Source of the DNA: a virus
Virus record (IMG/VR): IMGVR_UViG_3300027969_000092
Location: 1 to 64,000 of that record
Direction: 5' to 3' (one strand)
DNA: 64,000 bases
The notes below the pieces were generated by a model. It was not told where the DNA came from. It worked only from the letters and a program-made list of their open reading frames with translations, and searched no databases. Positions 23,044 through 30,614 of the stretch are shown one piece after another; the first letter of the stretch is position 1, and each line of letters begins with the position of its first letter. Position numbers and translations under genes: made by a program.

Positions 23044-23190
23044 TTACTTTTTGTTATATAGGTGGTAATGATGCCAACAATACCATATAAGCAATGGTAG
23101 CCATGTATAGGTTAGTGCTTCCCACGCTAGACTTCCAAGCCACATGATAAAAACTGCGGGTAAATATAATATGTTTGCTACGAAATTCAT
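23044..23190 (-). CDS. Small membrane protein, Trp-rich (48 aa)
   Basis: MNFVANILYLPAVFIMWLGS followed by LAWEALTYTWLPLLIWYCWH gives two hydrophobic segments and six tryptophans, ending HHYHLYNKK. The start overlaps the upstream stop as ATGA. It is the gene just before the sigma factor, with 38 bases between. Unknown function. Confidence 0.75.
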   Translation of the reverse strand: MNFVANILYLPAVFIMWLGSLAWEALTYTWLPLLIWYCWHHYHLYNKK

Positions 23191-23369
23191 ATCAATGCCT
23201 CTTTTAATAATGCGGTTGCCAACTCGTAATCTGTTGGTTGGGTTGGGAGTTCGGTTAGGGTCATGCCCTCTGTTAAGTAGGGCTTTGCCTCTCGTCTTGA
23301 TGCAAACTTACGCAATGCCCCACCGAACTCATCAACAAGGATAAATTTATAGACAGATCGTTTAAACAT
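23187..23369 (-). CDS. Hypothetical protein (60 aa)
   Basis: Unrecognised. MFKRSVYKFILVDEFGGALR looks like a beta hairpin, followed by FASRREAKPYL and a final helix. GTTTAAAC overlaps its first codons. It is coupled by ATGA to the following membrane gene. Confidence 0.7.
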   Translation of the reverse strand: MFKRSVYKFILVDEFGGALRKFASRREAKPYLTEGMTLTELPTQPTDYELATALLKEALI

Positions 23370-23508
23370 CTTCTTCGTTGTCGTATAGACTATACTCCTC
23401 CTCGATCATTTCAATAACTTTCAATCGCCACATTAGCGTAGTCTTATCCTCATACTCATCTTCCAACTCAGAGTTAAGGATTGCATCTTCAATTTGATCT
23501 TGGGTCAT
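23362..23508 (-). CDS. Hypothetical acidic protein (48 aa)
   Basis: Start at 23508, with GAGGAG eight bases upstream and an ATGA overlap with the preceding gene. It is strongly acidic (SELEDEYEDK, EEEYSLYDNEEDV) and helical. Acidic small early proteins often bind and inhibit host enzymes; this is only a possibility here. Confidence 0.7.
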   Translation of the reverse strand: MTQDQIEDAILNSELEDEYEDKTTLMWRLKVIEMIEEEYSLYDNEEDV

Positions 23509-23723
23509 GTTCTGCTCCTCATAATGTCTGCTACTTCTTTGGTTATAACAACACAATCGCCTACGGGTGCTCGTCTTTCCATTCTGTCAAAACCATATAT
23601 CAAGCCATTTGCCTCGTAATACTCCTTTGGCGGGTCAAGATATATCGTGCATCCTAACTGTCTAGATACTTTGCAAGCAAATCCCCTGTGCAACACATAA
23701 TCTCCAAATTTAACAATGTCCAT
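23505..23723 (-). CDS. Hypothetical protein (72 aa), paralogue of the next gene at its C-terminus
   Basis: MDIVKFGDYVLHRGFACKVS suggests a small beta-barrel fold. The end ITKEVADIMR is shared with the neighbouring 23726-23905 gene, and the underlying 27 bases (23520-23546 and 23738-23764) are identical. The start follows the GTTTAAAC junction directly. Confidence 0.7.
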   Translation of the reverse strand: MDIVKFGDYVLHRGFACKVSRQLGCTIYLDPPKEYYEANGLIYGFDRMERRAPVGDCVVITKEVADIMRSRT

Positions 23724-23725
23724 GT

Positions 23726-23905
23726 TTAAACACCTCGCATAATGTCTGCTACTTCTTTGGTTATGGGGTACAACTCATCATTAGATACAATCTTGGGGTG
23801 CTTGTTTCCATCCAGATCGAATATGTTTATCTGGGTATACATACCACCCACCACCCACACTTGACCAACATCCTCATTGGTCATAACCCAATCATTAGGG
23901 TTCAT
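23726..23905 (-). CDS. Hypothetical protein (59 aa), paralogue of the preceding gene
   Basis: Start at 23905 (ATGA overlap). MNPNDWVMTNEDVGQVWVVG and a following IFDLDGNKHPKIV suggest a small beta-barrel fold. It ends ITKEVADIMRGV, with the stop inside GTTTAAAC. It arose with its neighbour by duplication or shares a recombination site with it. Confidence 0.7.
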   Translation of the reverse strand: MNPNDWVMTNEDVGQVWVVGGMYTQINIFDLDGNKHPKIVSNDELYPITKEVADIMRGV

Positions 23906-24711
23906 TCCATCACCCAATATGAGGATTCGTTTTCCCTTAAACCAACACCCTCAACAAAATCCTTTCCGTCTGTGATATCCAACACAAACATCTTGCCTTT
24001 GATATCTTCAGGTAGATCATCTTTGTTGGCTAGTTTTACTACATCCTTTGTGCCGTCTTTGATGTATTGCACCTCATTGGCTTTGACCCACACAAAATAT
24101 GTGACGGGTTTGTAGTCGTGATATTTGTCAATCTGCTCTCGGTTAGTTACTAAATACTCCATTGCATTTTTAAATGTAGGGGACTTAGGTGTATAGCCTG
24201 TGCTATGTAAGTAAAGCATATCTTCATAAGCAAGGTTAAACGCACCATTGGTCTTTTGATTTACTTCCCATGACCATTTGTTGCGTAAAGATTGGACTGC
24301 TTGTTCGTAGTTTCGCTTGCAACTCTCAATGTGTTGGAAGATAGTAATGGGTGCTAATGTTTTCTTAGCAATCTTCACAATGTTCTTAGCGTGGATAGAC
24401 TGTTTCATTTGACCCATACCACCATACCCGTATCTACCATCATCAATGTTGCGGTTGGTAATGGTGTATTTGCCGTCATACCTATGCTTTCCAATCTCCC
24501 CAATCTGCGTGTTTGGGTCATCGGCATGGTATATCTTCAATCCGAAACAAACACCCTGTTTAAACTCATCGGGCATATTGTATGTAGATATGTCGCATGG
24601 CTTATATGACAAATTGGGTATAGCACTTTGGATGTCTTTAGCTAGTGCCACTAAATTAGAATCAACAAACGGAATGTCGTTAAATGGTTCGCAAATAATT
24701 TTATCACTCAT
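23902..24711 (-). CDS. Hypothetical protein (269 aa)
   Basis: No family recognised. It is soluble, mixed alpha/beta, with a glycine-tyrosine patch DDGRYGYGGMGQMKQS near residue 90, a central helical region (IESCKRNYEQAVQSLRNKW) and a C-terminal beta-rich part. It lies next to another unknown and the VWA/MoxR pair, all read in one direction, so it may be a partner or substrate of that system. Confidence 0.8.
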   Translation of the reverse strand: MSDKIICEPFNDIPFVDSNLVALAKDIQSAIPNLSYKPCDISTYNMPDEFKQGVCFGLKIYHADDPNTQIGEIGKHRYDGKYTITNRNIDDGRYGYGGMGQMKQSIHAKNIVKIAKKTLAPITIFQHIESCKRNYEQAVQSLRNKWSWEVNQKTNGAFNLAYEDMLYLHSTGYTPKSPTFKNAMEYLVTNREQIDKYHDYKPVTYFVWVKANEVQYIKDGTKDVVKLANKDDLPEDIKGKMFVLDITDGKDFVEGVGLRENESSYWVME

Positions 24712-24721
24712 AATTTTCTCC

Positions 24722-25681
24722 TCAATTAAACCAAGATTTATAGCGGTCTTTACACATCTTACCCAATGGCACTTCTACTTCTTTAACAGGTTTAAACAAC
24801 TCGTAAGCATGTTTGTTCAACAACTTGGGTAACTTTTCTTTGTGATAAGTGACGATTGATTTAGGATTTTGTCTATCTGTCCAATCATAGCGTTCATTTT
24901 TAATGAGATATTTGTAACTCTCTGCTATTGCAAACCAATGTTGGGGTGCATTGTCATCAACTTGTTTAAACATATCGTGCTCGTCTATATCTAATTCTTG
25001 GCAAGCAAGGGTAATGGGGTTTTGCCAATAACCCACATACTTATCATCCACCATGTCCACCATGACATTTAAATACTCTATCAATGGCTTAATTTGTGCT
25101 CTTACTTCCTTGGTTTTTGTGCGGTCTAATTGGTGTATTGTTTCACGATGCACTACCAATGGTTGCCAATACTTATCACCCTGTTTGCGTGTAAATGTAG
25201 TATCACCCTTCTCTGCGGTGTAATACTGAAAGCCATCCTCTGTTGATACTGCAACATACTTACAAGAATTGTGATTGACCATGTTTAAACCGATTGGTAG
25301 GTTGTAATGGTAAAACCCGAATGTTGATGCACTACTCAAATACTTAGGATGTAACTGTGTGCCTTCTTTCCAATATGCCTTTGGTGTGTGGACTGTAACA
25401 GTTTCAATGCCATCGTTTAAACACCATGTAATAGCCCTGTTCAATGTTCTGTTACTGTGTTGCCATGCGTCAAACACAATCGCATATTCTGTGTCGCTAA
25501 TCTTTAAAACTTGTTCCCAATCCCTTCTGCGTTCACCACATGGTCGAATGTTCAATGCTTTGCGTTTGCCTTGCAATGGTTTGATTGATTCATAACGGGA
25601 TTTAATCTTCTCAAAATCCGAATAGGTTTGTGTTTGTGCCTGTACTTCCATTGGCGTTCTCATGTAATTTCCGTAACCCAT
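24722..25681 (-). CDS. Hypothetical protein (319 aa)
   Basis: Start at 25681, three bases after the VWA gene stop, with GAGGAG upstream. An N-terminal region MGYGNYMRTPMEVQAQTQTY is followed by a segment containing RPCGERRRDWEQVLKI and YAIVFDAWQHSNRTL. The latter and CLNDGIETVTVHTP suggest an alpha/beta domain. It contains three GTTTAAAC copies. No family recognised; clustering with the VWA gene suggests a functional link. Confidence 0.8.
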   Translation of the reverse strand: MGYGNYMRTPMEVQAQTQTYSDFEKIKSRYESIKPLQGKRKALNIRPCGERRRDWEQVLKISDTEYAIVFDAWQHSNRTLNRAITWCLNDGIETVTVHTPKAYWKEGTQLHPKYLSSASTFGFYHYNLPIGLNMVNHNSCKYVAVSTEDGFQYYTAEKGDTTFTRKQGDKYWQPLVVHRETIHQLDRTKTKEVRAQIKPLIEYLNVMVDMVDDKYVGYWQNPITLACQELDIDEHDMFKQVDDNAPQHWFAIAESYKYLIKNERYDWTDRQNPKSIVTYHKEKLPKLLNKHAYELFKPVKEVEVPLGKMCKDRYKSWFN

Positions 25682-25682
25682 C

Positions 25683-26843
25683 TTAATTCTCCTCAATATG
25701 AATTGCTGACCCAATGGTAGGGTTAGCGTGTTTGTTGTTTACAATAGCCCATAAAACAGGGCAACTCCATGACCCACCCCAATCGTTACCAACATGACCA
25801 TCCGTTAAGACAATGGCACAAACTGGGTCAATCTTATGCTTACTCATGTACTTAGTAATGCAAGAGGGTCGTGTACCACCACCCCCGACTGGCTTAGTTG
25901 ATGATGTCATGCGGGTGGCATCGTTTAAACCATATACCTCATGCCCCGCCACTTCGCTATCCCAATAGATCAGATCGACTTGTTCAGGGTTCACATTCTC
26001 CATAATGCTTGCAACTTCAGAGATAAACCTATTAAGGATGTCACCTTGGATAGACCCCGATGTATCAATGGCAACAACAACTCGACCCATAGTTTCACTA
26101 TATTGTGATGGCATATAGATGTCATGTTGTAACCATCTGCGGTTAGGTTTTCTCCATGTTGAATCGTCTTTGCCTTGGCATATAGCCGATACAAATTCAC
26201 GGAGAGCATCTTTCCAATTTACCTTGGCACTCATAAGATCATCAAACGATCTGTTTAAACTACCCCCCACCTTACCCGCTAAGATTGCACCTTGTCTAAT
26301 GGCTTGGTCGATCTCTTTGGCTAATTCTTGGGCTTGGGCATCTGTCATCTCCTCTGCTCCTTCCCAATCATGCTCATCGAACCCGCCACCCATGCCTTGC
26401 CCACCATCTTGACTGTCTAGCAATGCAAACACCTCGGCACTATTTAAGCCACGATACTTCTCGTCATGTAAGCCACCCTTGGGTAATGTTACAAACCCAT
26501 TACTAGCTTTGCCCTCATCGACAATCTCAATGTTAATCACATAGTCACAAGCCATATTTGCCCGTTGTGGGTCTTGCTTATTTAAGTGTTTCCATGTCAG
26601 TAGATGTCTATACATTTTGTGCTTTGCCTCATGCAAGATAACACCCCGCAAATCGGCATCGTTTAAACTCTCTACAAACTCCCTACCAAAATACACATCT
26701 TTACCATTGGTGCAAGCGGTTGGCACATCGTCTTTAACCTTAGCCTCGCCAATCATTAAGATACCTGAATAGGCAACAAACTGCGGGGACTTCATTAAAT
26801 CAATGTGTGCTCTTTCAATGCGTTGTTCTGCGGTTAGTGCCAT
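25683..26843 (-). CDS. VWA domain protein with N-terminal metallopeptidase motif (DUF2201-like, 386 aa)
   Basis: The N-terminal domain has GVILHEAKHKMYRH (HExxH at His71-His75), as in DUF2201_N. A Gly/Asp/Glu-rich linker (about 145-175) leads to a VWA-like domain with the MIDAS motif VVAIDTSGSIQG (about 255), GGGGTRPS and AIVLTDGHVGND. Proteins of this kind pair with a MoxR AAA+ ATPase to remodel or activate targets, metal loading included. Here the MoxR gene is encoded upstream, separated by two short genes. Confidence 0.92.
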   Translation of the reverse strand: MALTAEQRIERAHIDLMKSPQFVAYSGILMIGEAKVKDDVPTACTNGKDVYFGREFVESLNDADLRGVILHEAKHKMYRHLLTWKHLNKQDPQRANMACDYVINIEIVDEGKASNGFVTLPKGGLHDEKYRGLNSAEVFALLDSQDGGQGMGGGFDEHDWEGAEEMTDAQAQELAKEIDQAIRQGAILAGKVGGSLNRSFDDLMSAKVNWKDALREFVSAICQGKDDSTWRKPNRRWLQHDIYMPSQYSETMGRVVVAIDTSGSIQGDILNRFISEVASIMENVNPEQVDLIYWDSEVAGHEVYGLNDATRMTSSTKPVGGGGTRPSCITKYMSKHKIDPVCAIVLTDGHVGNDWGGSWSCPVLWAIVNNKHANPTIGSAIHIEEN

Positions 26844-27012
26844 GATTTTCCCTTTCGATTTGATTTAAAAAGTGTGCCTTTAATTCTGCACCCGTTCTAG
26901 ACTTATAAGTTCGATTGTATTTTTCAAACTTGTACTTGCCCTCGGTGACTGTATTCCTACCAACTCCCCACCTCTCATCTGAATGATCTAATGAATATGC
27001 TTGCCACTCCAT
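26815..27012 (-). CDS. Hypothetical basic protein (65 aa)
   Basis: Start at 27012, with GAGGAG eight bases upstream. MEWQAYSLDHSDERWGVGRN is followed by a Lys/Tyr-rich KYKFEKYNRTYKSRTGAELK. The 3' end overlaps the VWA gene by 29 bases. Unrecognised. Confidence 0.7.
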   Translation of the reverse strand: MEWQAYSLDHSDERWGVGRNTVTEGKYKFEKYNRTYKSRTGAELKAHFLNQIERENHGTNRRTTH

Positions 27013-27014
27013 AA

Positions 27015-27125
27015 TCAATTCTCCTCTTTAAAGTAAAGACAAAACACAATGTAACCAACAATGCCCCAAGCCAATATCCCGCTATATGCTAAGAATGTAA
27101 AAAGGTAATCGTAAAATGTCATCAT
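27015..27125 (-). CDS. Single-span membrane peptide (36 aa)
   Basis: MMTFYDYLFTFLAYSGILAW then GIVGYIVFCLYFKEEN. It is almost entirely hydrophobic with a short charged C-terminus, so a single long or kinked membrane span. It begins directly after GTTTAAAC with GGGAG upstream, the standard island junction. It lies between MoxR and VWA, and could tether them to the membrane; that is speculative. Confidence 0.7.
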   Translation of the reverse strand: MMTFYDYLFTFLAYSGILAWGIVGYIVFCLYFKEEN

Positions 27126-27127
27126 GT

Positions 27128-28207
27128 TTAAACTCCCTGTGCAAATAGGTAATTGTTATTGGTAGCCCATTTAATGAACCCTTGATTAGTGCCAACTGTT
27201 GCCTTCTTGGATGTACGCATAACACTCGTGGCAAACAATCCCTGTGCCTCTTTGGATAGTCTGTCTAGATACTTCATAAACTTAGACACATCATCTTTTT
27301 CAATCCTTTGGATTGCTGAATAGATAAGCATACAAACGGCACTAGGGGACTTAGGAATGGCACACTTATCGGGGTTGGCTAGTACATCTTCCCATTGTGG
27401 CAACTCGTCATTTAATTGGATGATAGAGAGCATATCGTAGGTGGCTCGTTTTCCTATCGTGCCTGTGAGAGTATGCCCCATGATGTTTAAACCTAATCCC
27501 TTGGTTTTCTTAATGATGTCACTAGCCTTTTCTAAACTGCGTGGGGTAGTAAATGCGGGTCTAGGTGCTCTTGGGTCGTAGATATATTCATTGTCGCTTG
27601 CCTTGTCGAAATCCTCAAAACTTCCAAGCATTTGGGGGAATTGTTTTACAGTCAATAAAACTTCAGGGGCAATGTTGTTCTCTAATGCCCATTCAATCCA
27701 TTGGTCTGCTGATGGCTTGCGAACCTTTACAACTGCTAAGCGATTGCGGGCATGGGGTGGTAGATTGTCCCCAATAGCCTCATTAGCAAGGTTTGTAGTG
27801 GCGAACACAATAGACCCCTTGGGTAGATCATATATGCCTAGCTTGCGTTCTAGCATCAATCTAAGGCAAGCGTTCATTACTGCTTTACTTGCCTTGCCGA
27901 TCTCATCAAGCATTAACACAATGGGCTTATTAAGGTGAAAGCCGAATTCCTCATTGGGTATGAATGAGCACACCTCTGTGCCGTCAATGGTACGGATTTT
28001 AGGCACTAAAAAATCCCCTACATCCTTGGTAGTCATATCGCCATAACATACAAAATGATCGGGCAATTTGGCTTGTAACATCTTGAGCATGGATGACTTA
28101 CCAATACCCATTTCGCCTTGTGCTAGGACTGTTACGCTGTCCCCTACGGCATGAATAAGGTCGGCACACTCTTGGAGAGTGACTGATTTGTATAGATCGT
28201 TTGACAT
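27128..28207 (-). CDS. MoxR-type AAA+ ATPase (359 aa)
   Basis: Walker A is GEMGIGKSS (Lys37), Walker B is IVLMLDEIGKA (about 93-103), sensor 1 is IVFATTNLANEAIG and the arginine finger region is LPPHARNRLAVV. This matches MoxR-family chaperone-like ATPases that act with VWA proteins, as in RavA-ViaA. The pair with 25683-26843 suggests a phage-encoded remodelling machine aimed at a host or phage protein. AAAGGAG partly overlaps GTTTAAAC before the start. Confidence 0.93.
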   Translation of the reverse strand: MSNDLYKSVTLQECADLIHAVGDSVTVLAQGEMGIGKSSMLKMLQAKLPDHFVCYGDMTTKDVGDFLVPKIRTIDGTEVCSFIPNEEFGFHLNKPIVLMLDEIGKASKAVMNACLRLMLERKLGIYDLPKGSIVFATTNLANEAIGDNLPPHARNRLAVVKVRKPSADQWIEWALENNIAPEVLLTVKQFPQMLGSFEDFDKASDNEYIYDPRAPRPAFTTPRSLEKASDIIKKTKGLGLNIMGHTLTGTIGKRATYDMLSIIQLNDELPQWEDVLANPDKCAIPKSPSAVCMLIYSAIQRIEKDDVSKFMKYLDRLSKEAQGLFATSVMRTSKKATVGTNQGFIKWATNNNYLFAQGV

Positions 28208-28222
28208 GGTGTTTAAACTCCT

Positions 28223-28318
28223 TTAATTGGTATAGGTTGGGTTATATAAATCAGGTGCTATACAAGCCACAAAAAACAGGCAAAGCAATAAGACAATAAT
28301 TGCGATATTTTCTCTCAT
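28223..28318 (-). CDS. Small membrane or lipoprotein-like peptide (31 aa)
   Basis: MRENIAIIVLLLCLFFVACI then APDLYNPTYTN. One hydrophobic segment ends at FFVAC, resembling a lipobox although the -3 residue is Phe. The ATG overlaps the upstream stop (ATGA). Unknown function. Confidence 0.6.
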   Translation of the reverse strand: MRENIAIIVLLLCLFFVACIAPDLYNPTYTN

Positions 28319-28389
28319 AATGTCGTTCCCCATAATAGCAAAATGGCAATAAATATGGCTAGGGATAAACCCTTTAATAAATAGATCAT
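28315..28389 (-). CDS. Very small membrane peptide (24 aa)
   Basis: MIYLLKGLSLAIFIAILLLW ends GTTL. One membrane span. It starts at a canonical GTTTAAAC-ATG junction with AAGGAAGG upstream and is coupled by ATGA to the next small membrane gene. The size makes it tentative, but both signals agree. Confidence 0.6.
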   Translation of the reverse strand: MIYLLKGLSLAIFIAILLLWGTTL

Positions 28390-28391
28390 GT

Positions 28392-28550
28392 TTAAACACC
28401 TTCCTTTGGTTTTGTATTAGTTGAATAATGGCTTTTTATATAGTCGGACAATATGTCAGTCAATCTACCTGAATCCCCATAAAACCAATTATCGGCTTCA
28501 ATGTATTCAAGTAAATCTTCAAGGGCTTGAAATTCTGCATATGTCATCAT
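28392..28550 (-). CDS. Hypothetical acidic protein (52 aa)
   Basis: MMTYAEFQALEDLLEYIEAD then NWFYGDSGRLTDILSDYIKS. It is helical and acidic. It starts at a GTTTAAAC-ATG junction with AAGGAG, and its TAA stop lies within the next GTTTAAAC. Unrecognised. Confidence 0.72.
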   Translation of the reverse strand: MMTYAEFQALEDLLEYIEADNWFYGDSGRLTDILSDYIKSHYSTNTKPKEGV

Positions 28551-28552
28551 GT

Positions 28553-28711
28553 TTAAACCACTCCTTCAGGTATCTGTTTAAATAAATAATATAAATGGTC
28601 AGGCACATAAACAACTTGCCCTTCTTCATCTCTAAATTCGTGTCCATCGGGGGTCAATGCTTTTCCCCGTTGGTCTATGTGGTAAAACTGTTCATAAATT
28701 GGGGTAATCAT
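28553..28711 (-). CDS. Hypothetical protein (52 aa)
   Basis: MITPIYEQFYHIDQRGKALT then PDGHEFRDEEGQVVYVPDHL. Beta-rich, aromatic. Flanked on both sides by the GTTTAAAC junction (start preceded by GGGAG, stop in the next copy). Unrecognised. Confidence 0.72.
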   Translation of the reverse strand: MITPIYEQFYHIDQRGKALTPDGHEFRDEEGQVVYVPDHLYYLFKQIPEGVV

Positions 28712-28713
28712 GT

Positions 28714-28956
28714 TTAAACACTCCCGTCTAATAGGTTGTCAAAATAGGACTGTGGCAACTCGGGGGCTTGGACACCATCAAGCCATTTATTGATGTGGCG
28801 GGTTGTTGTCTTGCTCCATTTCGTATCAGTCTTAGAAAATGAATAAGTGCTCTTATCAAAACTAGCAACGGGTGTGGAATAGCTGAATAAGACTATCTGA
28901 TTATTTGATTCTAAGAGGGTCATATTAGATGCGAGAATTTTTACTTGTAATGACAT
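28714..28956 (-). CDS. Conserved phage hypothetical protein (80 aa)
   Basis: It has a beta-rich start (VKILASNMTLLESNNQIVLF) and a KTTTRHINKWLDG segment near residue 48 that recurs in short phage proteins (DUF8033-like by memory, not verified). It ends in GSV with the stop in GTTTAAAC. Function unknown. Confidence 0.7.
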   Translation of the reverse strand: MSLQVKILASNMTLLESNNQIVLFSYSTPVASFDKSTYSFSKTDTKWSKTTTRHINKWLDGVQAPELPQSYFDNLLDGSV

Positions 28957-29008
28957 GGTGTGATTCCTTTGTGGTTGGTTTTAAGGGGGTTTTTAGCCCC
29001 CGTTTGGG

Positions 29009-29212
29009 TTAGATGGTGGGCTTGCCTAGCATTTGTGCTAATTCGTTATAGACTGCGGTTCTAGTGCCTTTTAGACCTAGCTCCTTTTTAACTAGGCTAT
29101 ACATGGTCATGCCCCTTGATACTCTCATTCCTTTGATCTCAAGACCTAGACCCCGTAGGATAGTTATGTAACGGAATGTTGCTATTTGTGTTGGATTGGT
29201 GATCATGGTCAT
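29009..29212 (-). CDS. Hypothetical protein (67 aa)
   Basis: MTMITNPTQIATFRYITILR followed by MRVSRGMTMYSLVKKELGLK. The second half looks like a small helical DNA- or protein-binding module and recurs in phages. GGAG lies about eight bases upstream of the first ATG. Unknown function. Confidence 0.7.
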   Translation of the reverse strand: MTMITNPTQIATFRYITILRGLGLEIKGMRVSRGMTMYSLVKKELGLKGTRTAVYNELAQMLGKPTI

Positions 29213-29215
29213 GGT

Positions 29216-29389
29216 TTATTCTCCTAAATAAAAATTGTCTGACATTACTACGGGTAGGTAATTATTACGGATCTGTCTAAGTGCTCCCGAATCTTTCCCG
29301 CTATACCATAGCAAGGACAATTCGTTTTTCCAATTAGCCCCATGTATACGGGCAAACTCTCTTAATGCGGTGATCTGTGTATCGTTCAT
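29216..29389 (-). CDS. Hypothetical protein (57 aa)
   Basis: MNDTQITALREFARIHGANW then KNELSLLWYSGKDSGALRQI. The WK-x-x-LxxxW-xSGxDSGxLRQIRN pattern is a recurrent small phage protein of unknown function. It is separated from the next gene by three bases. Confidence 0.72.
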   Translation of the reverse strand: MNDTQITALREFARIHGANWKNELSLLWYSGKDSGALRQIRNNYLPVVMSDNFYLGE

Positions 29390-29447
29390 GGTGTTAGTTT
29401 CCTTTGGTGTTGTTTAAACATGGCGGGGGTTTGCCCCGCCTGTTGGT

Positions 29448-30038
29448 TTAATCTTCTTTAATCTCTACTGTCATACCCCATCCGTAGGCTTCACAGTCTT
29501 GGTCAGGGCAAGTAGGTAGGGCAACTTCGATCCATTTCTTAGATGTGTACACCTGATACTCACAATGTGAGCATACGCATTTGATTTGGCGGGTGGTTTG
29601 CTTTTTGGTGTTGGATTGCATTAGGGGGGCATGTGGATATTGTCCCGCTTGATCTACCCATGACTGAATGAGGGCTTTCAATTCGGCATTGGCACTAGCT
29701 GATCTCATTTGACCCTCTAATCCTACGGCATTGGCACATTGTTTAAACACCTTGCCATGTCCCGCCTTGTTGCCTACTGTGGCATGGCATAACTCATGGA
29801 TAAGGATATCAATAACCTCTACGCTATCGGCTACCTTGGGGCTAATGAAGATCTCTGATGTATTGTCCTCACTATTGGCACTAGACCAACATTCGCCAAT
29901 GTGTTTCTTACTAGATGTAAGGGAACAAGACATTCTGACATTGTCGGGGATGGTGTAACCCGCTTTGGCAAAATGCGGTCTAGCATATGTATCGGTGATG
30001 TAGTTGAGGTATGTTTCTCTGTTGGTAGTGTGGTTCAT
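29448..30038 (-). CDS. SprT-like zinc metalloprotease (196 aa)
   Basis: The catalytic motif is ILIHELCHATVGN (His81, Glu82, His85) with KAGHGKVFK supplying a third His (94). The C-terminus has a zinc ribbon: CVCSHC followed by CPDQDC. Eukaryotic SPRTN cuts DNA-protein crosslinks; bacterial SprT is poorly known. It is the first gene of the island transcript, about 1 kb from the late genes, so it is probably expressed early. Confidence 0.9.
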   Translation of the reverse strand: MNHTTNRETYLNYITDTYARPHFAKAGYTIPDNVRMSCSLTSSKKHIGECWSSANSEDNTSEIFISPKVADSVEVIDILIHELCHATVGNKAGHGKVFKQCANAVGLEGQMRSASANAELKALIQSWVDQAGQYPHAPLMQSNTKKQTTRQIKCVCSHCEYQVYTSKKWIEVALPTCPDQDCEAYGWGMTVEIKED

Positions 30039-30361
30039 GGTTTGCTCTATTCCTTAGTGGTTAGTTGTCATGGGTTAGCCCCATAACTTAAACAATATAG
30101 ATGTTTTGGCATTGTGTCTAATAATAAAAAGTAATATAGGAATGGTTCTTTATACTAAGGGTTAACCCTGACAAAATCGAGATCGCATGGGGTGTAATAG
30201 TAAGGCAAGCCAAGCGATCAAGTCGGCTATAAACCCCCTTAAAACCCCTTGGCTTCGATTGTCATTTTGTCGGGTAGTTTTCTTGATCTTGGTGGCGGGT
30301 TCTTTTTGATGCGTTGCAACATTACTTCCACTCTCCCTCTCAGCTCTCGCACCCGCATAGC

Positions 30362-30611
30362 TATGTTGCACCGCACAAAAACCATACTGCCATTGTGGTT
30401 ATGTTGCACCGCAACATATTGTTTAAACACCATGCCATTATGTTAGTGTGTGCTAACATCCGTATCATCTATGTTGCACCGCACCATTATGTTGCGTTGC
30501 ACAATAACCATATTGCCATTGTGGTTATGTTGCACCGCACAAAGACCATGATGCCATTGTGGTTATGTTGCACCACACCATTATGTTGCGTTGCATCATT
30601 GTTGCACCGCA
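30362..30611 (+). repeat. Iteron-like array of TATGTTGCACCGCA, six copies
   Basis: Copies at 30362, 30400, 30470, 30526, 30564 (one mismatch) and 30598 (shortened match). All have the same orientation, with spacings of about 38, 70, 56, 38 and 34 bp. GTTGCGTTGCA variants and CCATTGTGGT blocks lie between. Directly repeated sites next to an A/T-rich palindrome resemble replication-initiator iterons. Confidence 0.85.
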
Positions 30612-30614
30612 CCA

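Larger units (their letters stand above)
21435..30428. repeat. Dispersed GTTTAAAC palindrome, 21 copies across the island
   Basis: Copies start at 21435, 22263, 23360, 23724, 24558, 24790, 24964, 25283, 25415, 25923, 26253, 26661, 27126, 27485, 28211, 28390, 28551, 28712, 29412, 29741 and 30421. By eye I find only three elsewhere (4891, 19261, 58121). They fall both in genes and between genes. Five copies (23724, 27126, 28390, 28551, 28712) form the same junction: a GGxG Shine-Dalgarno-like run, then GTTTAAAC containing the upstream TAA stop, directly followed by the next ATG. Confidence 0.9.

Noticed and set aside
30362-30611. CRISPR array
   Set aside because: Spacing of the repeated 14-mer is irregular (34-70 bp) and the intervening DNA is itself repeated, so there are no unique spacers and no cas genes.
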